Assembly: GCA_913058165.1 (NCBI GenBank)
Contig: CAJXQV010000094.1
Coordinates: 1 to 5,459, forward strand
Reading direction: 5' to 3'
DNA length: 5,459 nucleotides
Source of the DNA: an uncultured Chromatiales bacterium
Lineage (GTDB): Bacteria > Pseudomonadota > Gammaproteobacteria > Steroidobacterales > GCA-2729495
In this document: piece by piece, positions 5,433 to 5,459 of the stretch
How positions within the stretch are numbered: position 1 is the stretch's first letter
Layout of the letters: every line of letters starts with the position of its first letter
The notes under the pieces: generated by a model
Databases searched by the model: none
The model's input: only the letters and a program-made list of their open reading frames with translations
Told to the model about the DNA's origin: nothing
Program-made: the position numbers and the translations under genes

Positions 5433-5459
5433 CTGTCTCTTATACACATCTGACGCTGC
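5433..5459 (-). other. Nextera read-1 adapter, reverse complement (not genomic)
   Basis: Bases 5433-5451 are the reverse complement of the 19-bp Tn5 mosaic end (ctgtctcttatacacatct), and 5452-5459 (gacgctgc) continue into the read-1 linker. It mirrors the left-end adapter. Translated in the lipoprotein frame it produces a false C-terminus, so the real sequence ends at 5432. Confidence 0.98.

Noticed and set aside
23..5459. Inverted terminal repeats flanking the window, suggesting a transposon
   Set aside because: The repeats are the Nextera read-1 adapter in opposite orientations, including the engineered Tn5 mosaic end. No transposase is present.

Overview
The window is one assembled contig from a short-read library, 5459 bases long. 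Only positions 50-5432 are biological. Both ends carry Illumina Nextera (Tn5) adapter sequence, and two genes run off into those adapters. Base composition looks balanced (about half G+C by eye, not computed). The gene content suits an aquatic or marine gammaproteobacterium: a YccU-type CoA-binding protein very like the enterobacterial one, a DUF1295 membrane protein, a secreted COG4798-type methyltransferase and an FG-GAP repeat lipoprotein. The lineage is inferred from gene families only. There is no rRNA, tRNA, CRISPR array, transposase or phage gene.

Layout, left to right. (1) Positions 50-1150, plus strand: the 3' part of an alpha/beta hydrolase gene with a complete catalytic domain, preceded by what looks like the tail of a second, upstream hydrolase domain. 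(2) Positions 1153-2459, minus strand: a two-gene unit of yccU followed 17 bp later by a radical SAM protein, which converges on the hydrolase with only 2 bp between stop codons. (3) Positions 2460-2610: a 151-bp divergent intergenic region. (4) Positions 2611-4214, plus strand: a DUF1295 membrane protein, then 29 bp later a methyltransferase with a signal peptide, probably one operon. (5) Positions 4215-4527: a 313-bp non-coding region with a long imperfect hairpin next to a near-ideal extended -10 promoter. (6) Positions 4528-5432, plus strand: the 5' part of a lipoprotein with a fibronectin-III-like segment and FG-GAP (integrin-alpha-like) repeats.

The genes do not form a recognisable single pathway. 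The strongest functional pairing is the DUF1295 protein with the exported methyltransferase, an envelope-located pair that might act on a shared lipid-like or small-molecule substrate (inference). I found no clear evidence of a new defence, mobile or RNA-guided system. The main points for a second look are the tandem hydrolase architecture, the exported SAM methyltransferase beside DUF1295, the hairpin/promoter arrangement, and the adapter ends that create false protein termini.
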